Shown piece after piece: positions 31,701 through 33,356 of a stretch of DNA of 33,356 nucleotides. The notes under the pieces are model-generated. The model ran no database searches. It saw only the letters and a list, made by a program, of their open reading frames with translations, and was not told the origin of the DNA. The stretch is taken from contig JADNYJ010000355.1 of NCBI GenBank assembly GCA_015501075.1, positions 1 through 33,356 of the forward strand, read 5' to 3'. Positions within the stretch are counted from its first letter, which is position 1, and each line of letters begins with the position of its first letter. Made by a program: the position numbers and the translations under genes. The stretch is from Gymnopilus junonius (Eukaryota > Basidiomycota > Agaricomycetes > Agaricales > Galerinaceae).

Positions 31701-31916
31701 GATTCTTGGGGCCCATCGGAGCAGGAGTTGTTGAATGCAAGAATTTATGAAGTCTCAGAGCAAGTGTTGCAGAAGGCCTCAATATCAAGACAGGGTAACA
31801 ATGATGAAGAGAGTTCAGATGAAGAGTTGTCAGATGGAGAGTCAGAAGACAAAGAGGAAGCTGATATTTTGGATACAATGGAGGAATCAGGTTTTGCAGA
31901 TGGTTTTAGGCTTTAG
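28726..31916 (+). CDS. KDZ (Kyakuja-Dileera-Zisupton) transposase, six exons, frameshifted
   Basis: Exons 28726-29178, 29232-29452, 29514-29636, 29686-29842 and 29895-31916, each joined in phase by GT..AG introns of 49-61 bp. One further junction or frameshift near 28918 makes six. The N-terminus MSSRIYKKYPKAKAA and KKKEQQWKKWSEEVIPAMIE matches the family, as does a CxxC cluster (KLCAGC, then VSCIYFD and VNLCTC). Next come ERCPVCFGG and DAIVCIDACFTQKRR (first catalytic Asp), KFFADTGLMALLCRHDRVLW, LYDIGCQLHRSC, FHAYGHQWPCQIIYHPRKC and DGEGCERFWSSI (catalytic Glu). After SKNIADKEIHSILLLKEQV the frame shifts at a CA run (30888-30893). It then stays open through a long helical C-terminus to an acidic tail (NNDEESSDEELSDGESEDKE). 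Such enzymes cut and paste DNA with an RNase H fold. Apart from the frameshifts it looks complete. Confidence 0.88.
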
Positions 31917-31989
31917 GCTTCTTGGTTCTTGTGGTAAATCAATGATCACACTAATCTATATGTTGAATTTTATAAGAAGGAAGAGGGTC

Positions 31990-33356
31990 AAGTCAGTGGA
32001 TCAGATATCACAGACTACGATACAGCTTGCTGCTCAGAGGTCAGGTCCTCCAAGCTTTCTGCTCAGAGGGTGAGTCTAGAGGTTGAGTCTTCCGATACTA
32101 TAGATTAAAATAGAGCTCTTTGCTTAGAGGTCGAGTCCTCAGATACCATAGGCTATAATACCGCTTTCTGCTCAGAGGTCGAGTCCTCCAATACTATAGA
32201 TCTAAGCTTGTCAGAGGTCGAGTCCTCCAATACCATAAACATAATACAGCTTTCTGCTCAGAGGTCGAGTCCTCGGATACCATAGACTATAATACTGCTT
32301 TCTGCACAGAGGTTGAGTCCTCCGATACTATAGACAACTAAGCTTGTCAGCAATAGAGGTCGAATCCTTGGACACTACAGACTATAATACAGCTCTCCAC
32401 TCAGAGGTCGAGTCCTCCGATACTATAGACAACTAAGCTTGTCAGTAACAGAGGTCGAGTCCTCAGATACCATAGACTATAATACTGCTTTCTGCTCAGA
32501 GGTCGAGTCCTCCCATACCATAGACTATAATACAGCTCTCCACTCAGAGGTCGAGTCCATCTCCCGATACCATAGATATAATACCACTTTCTGCTCAGAG
32601 GTCGAGTCCTCGATACCATAGACAAGTAAGCTTGTCAGTAACAGAGGTCGAGTCCTCCGATATCATAGCCTATAATACAGCTCTCTTCTCAGAGGTCAGG
32701 TCCTGGATACCATAGACTATAATACTGCTTTTTGCACAGAGGTTGAGTCCTCCGATACTATAGACAACTAAGCTTGTCAGCAATAGAGGTCGAATCCTTG
32801 GACACTACAGACTATAATACAGCTCTCCACTCAGAGGTCGAGTCCTCCGATACTATAGACAACTAAGCTTGTCAGTAACAGAGGTCGAGTCCTCAGATAC
32901 CATAGACTATAATACTGCTTTCTGCTCAGAGGTCGAGTCCTCCCATACCATAGACTATAATACAGCTCTCCACTCAGAGGTCGAGTCCTCCGATACCATA
33001 GATTATAATACCACTTTCTGCTCAGAGGTCGAGTCCTCAGATACCATAGACAAGTAAGCTTGTCAGTAACAGAGGTCGAGTCCTCCGATATCATAGCCTA
33101 TAATACAGCTCTCTTCTCAGAGGTCAGGTCCTTGGATACTATAGACTATAATACTGCTTTCTGCTCAGAGGTCGAGTTCTCTGATACTATAGACAACTAA
33201 GCTTGTCAGCAACAGAGGTCGAATCCTCGGACACTACAGACTATAATACAGCTCTCCACTCAGAGGTCGAGTCCTCGGATACCATAGACTATAATACTGC
33301 TTTCTGCACAGAGGTCGAGTCCTCCGATACTGAGGTCGAGTCCTCGGATACCATAG
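31990..33356 (+). repeat. Right satellite arm, ~48-bp units in a ~430-bp higher-order repeat
   Basis: Tandem units with the core GAGGTCGAGTCCTC, then GATACTATAGACTATAATAC and GCTTTCTGCTCA, the reverse complement of the left arm. Unit variants recur in the same order with a period of about 430 bp: for example GCACAGAGGTTGAGTCCTCC occurs at about 32304 and 32734. The array runs past the window end. Open frames inside it (about 60-90 codons) are satellite translations. Confidence 0.92.

Larger units (their letters stand above)
18500..33356. mobile_element. Candidate large KDZ-type transposon with inverted satellite arms
   Basis: Two arrays of the same ~48-bp satellite lie in opposite orientation at about 18500-19440 and 31990-33356, with 12.6 kb between them. 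The order of variant units is shared: 18709-19364 aligns with the reverse complement of about 32034-33356, with extra units on the right. KDZ elements are large cut-and-paste DNA transposons, and the transposase gene ends about 75 bp from the right array. The right tip is outside the window and the left tip is not proven, so both ends are provisional. Alternatively, an inverted dispersed satellite may flank host genes and an internal KDZ gene by chance. Confidence 0.55.

Noticed and set aside
32401..33094. Open frames of 60-90 codons on both strands in the right satellite
   Set aside because: Satellite translation; the same peptide pattern repeats in each higher-order block.

Overview
This looks like a transposon-rich stretch of a basidiomycete (probably Agaricomycete) nuclear genome. 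Genes carry many introns of about 40-70 bp with GT..AG ends. The transposons are of kinds common in mushrooms: a non-LTR element whose ORF ends in RNase H, a Ty3/gypsy chromovirus, and a KDZ-type (Kyakuja-Dileera-Zisupton) transposase. I cannot name the genus.

Left half (1-18030) is a nested transposon graveyard. After an AT-rich leader with a duplicated segment and a 10/11-bp GTCCCA minisatellite (about 730-1215), five 5'-truncated copies of one LINE family follow: A (1233-3455, +), B (5362-7769, -), C (8478-10122, +), D (12592-13737, -) and E (15726-18029, -). B, C and D sit inside one old gypsy element (gag, protease, RT, RNase H, integrase, chromodomain; coding span 4684-14714). Target-site duplications of about 16 bp, and a reading frame that resumes exactly across each insertion, prove the nesting. 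The gypsy frame carries 19 in-frame stops, 18 of them TGA where the family usually has Arg: the mark of CpG (CGA to TGA) deamination. Antisense open reading frames lie on both sides of it; E interrupts the right-hand one. I found no LTRs.

Right half (18031-33356) is the more unusual part. About 12.6 kb of unique sequence is flanked by two arrays of the same ~48-bp satellite in inverted orientation (about 18500-19440 and 31990 to the window end). Over several hundred bases the arms match unit order, not just unit type, so they are true inverted repeats. Between them lie a minus-strand gene of about 12 exons and unknown function (23931 to 20522 or 20054), a small plus-strand gene with a C-terminal coiled coil (about 26203-26811), decayed sequence, and a plus-strand, six-exon KDZ transposase gene (28726-31916) whose stop lies about 75 bp from the right array.

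The simplest reading is a large KDZ transposon with inverted satellite arms and one or two passenger genes, whose right tip lies outside the window. The transposase has one clear frameshift in a CA run and a second possible one near its start. The passenger gene has one in-frame TGA. Single-base losses in the left array suggest part of this damage could be assembly error.
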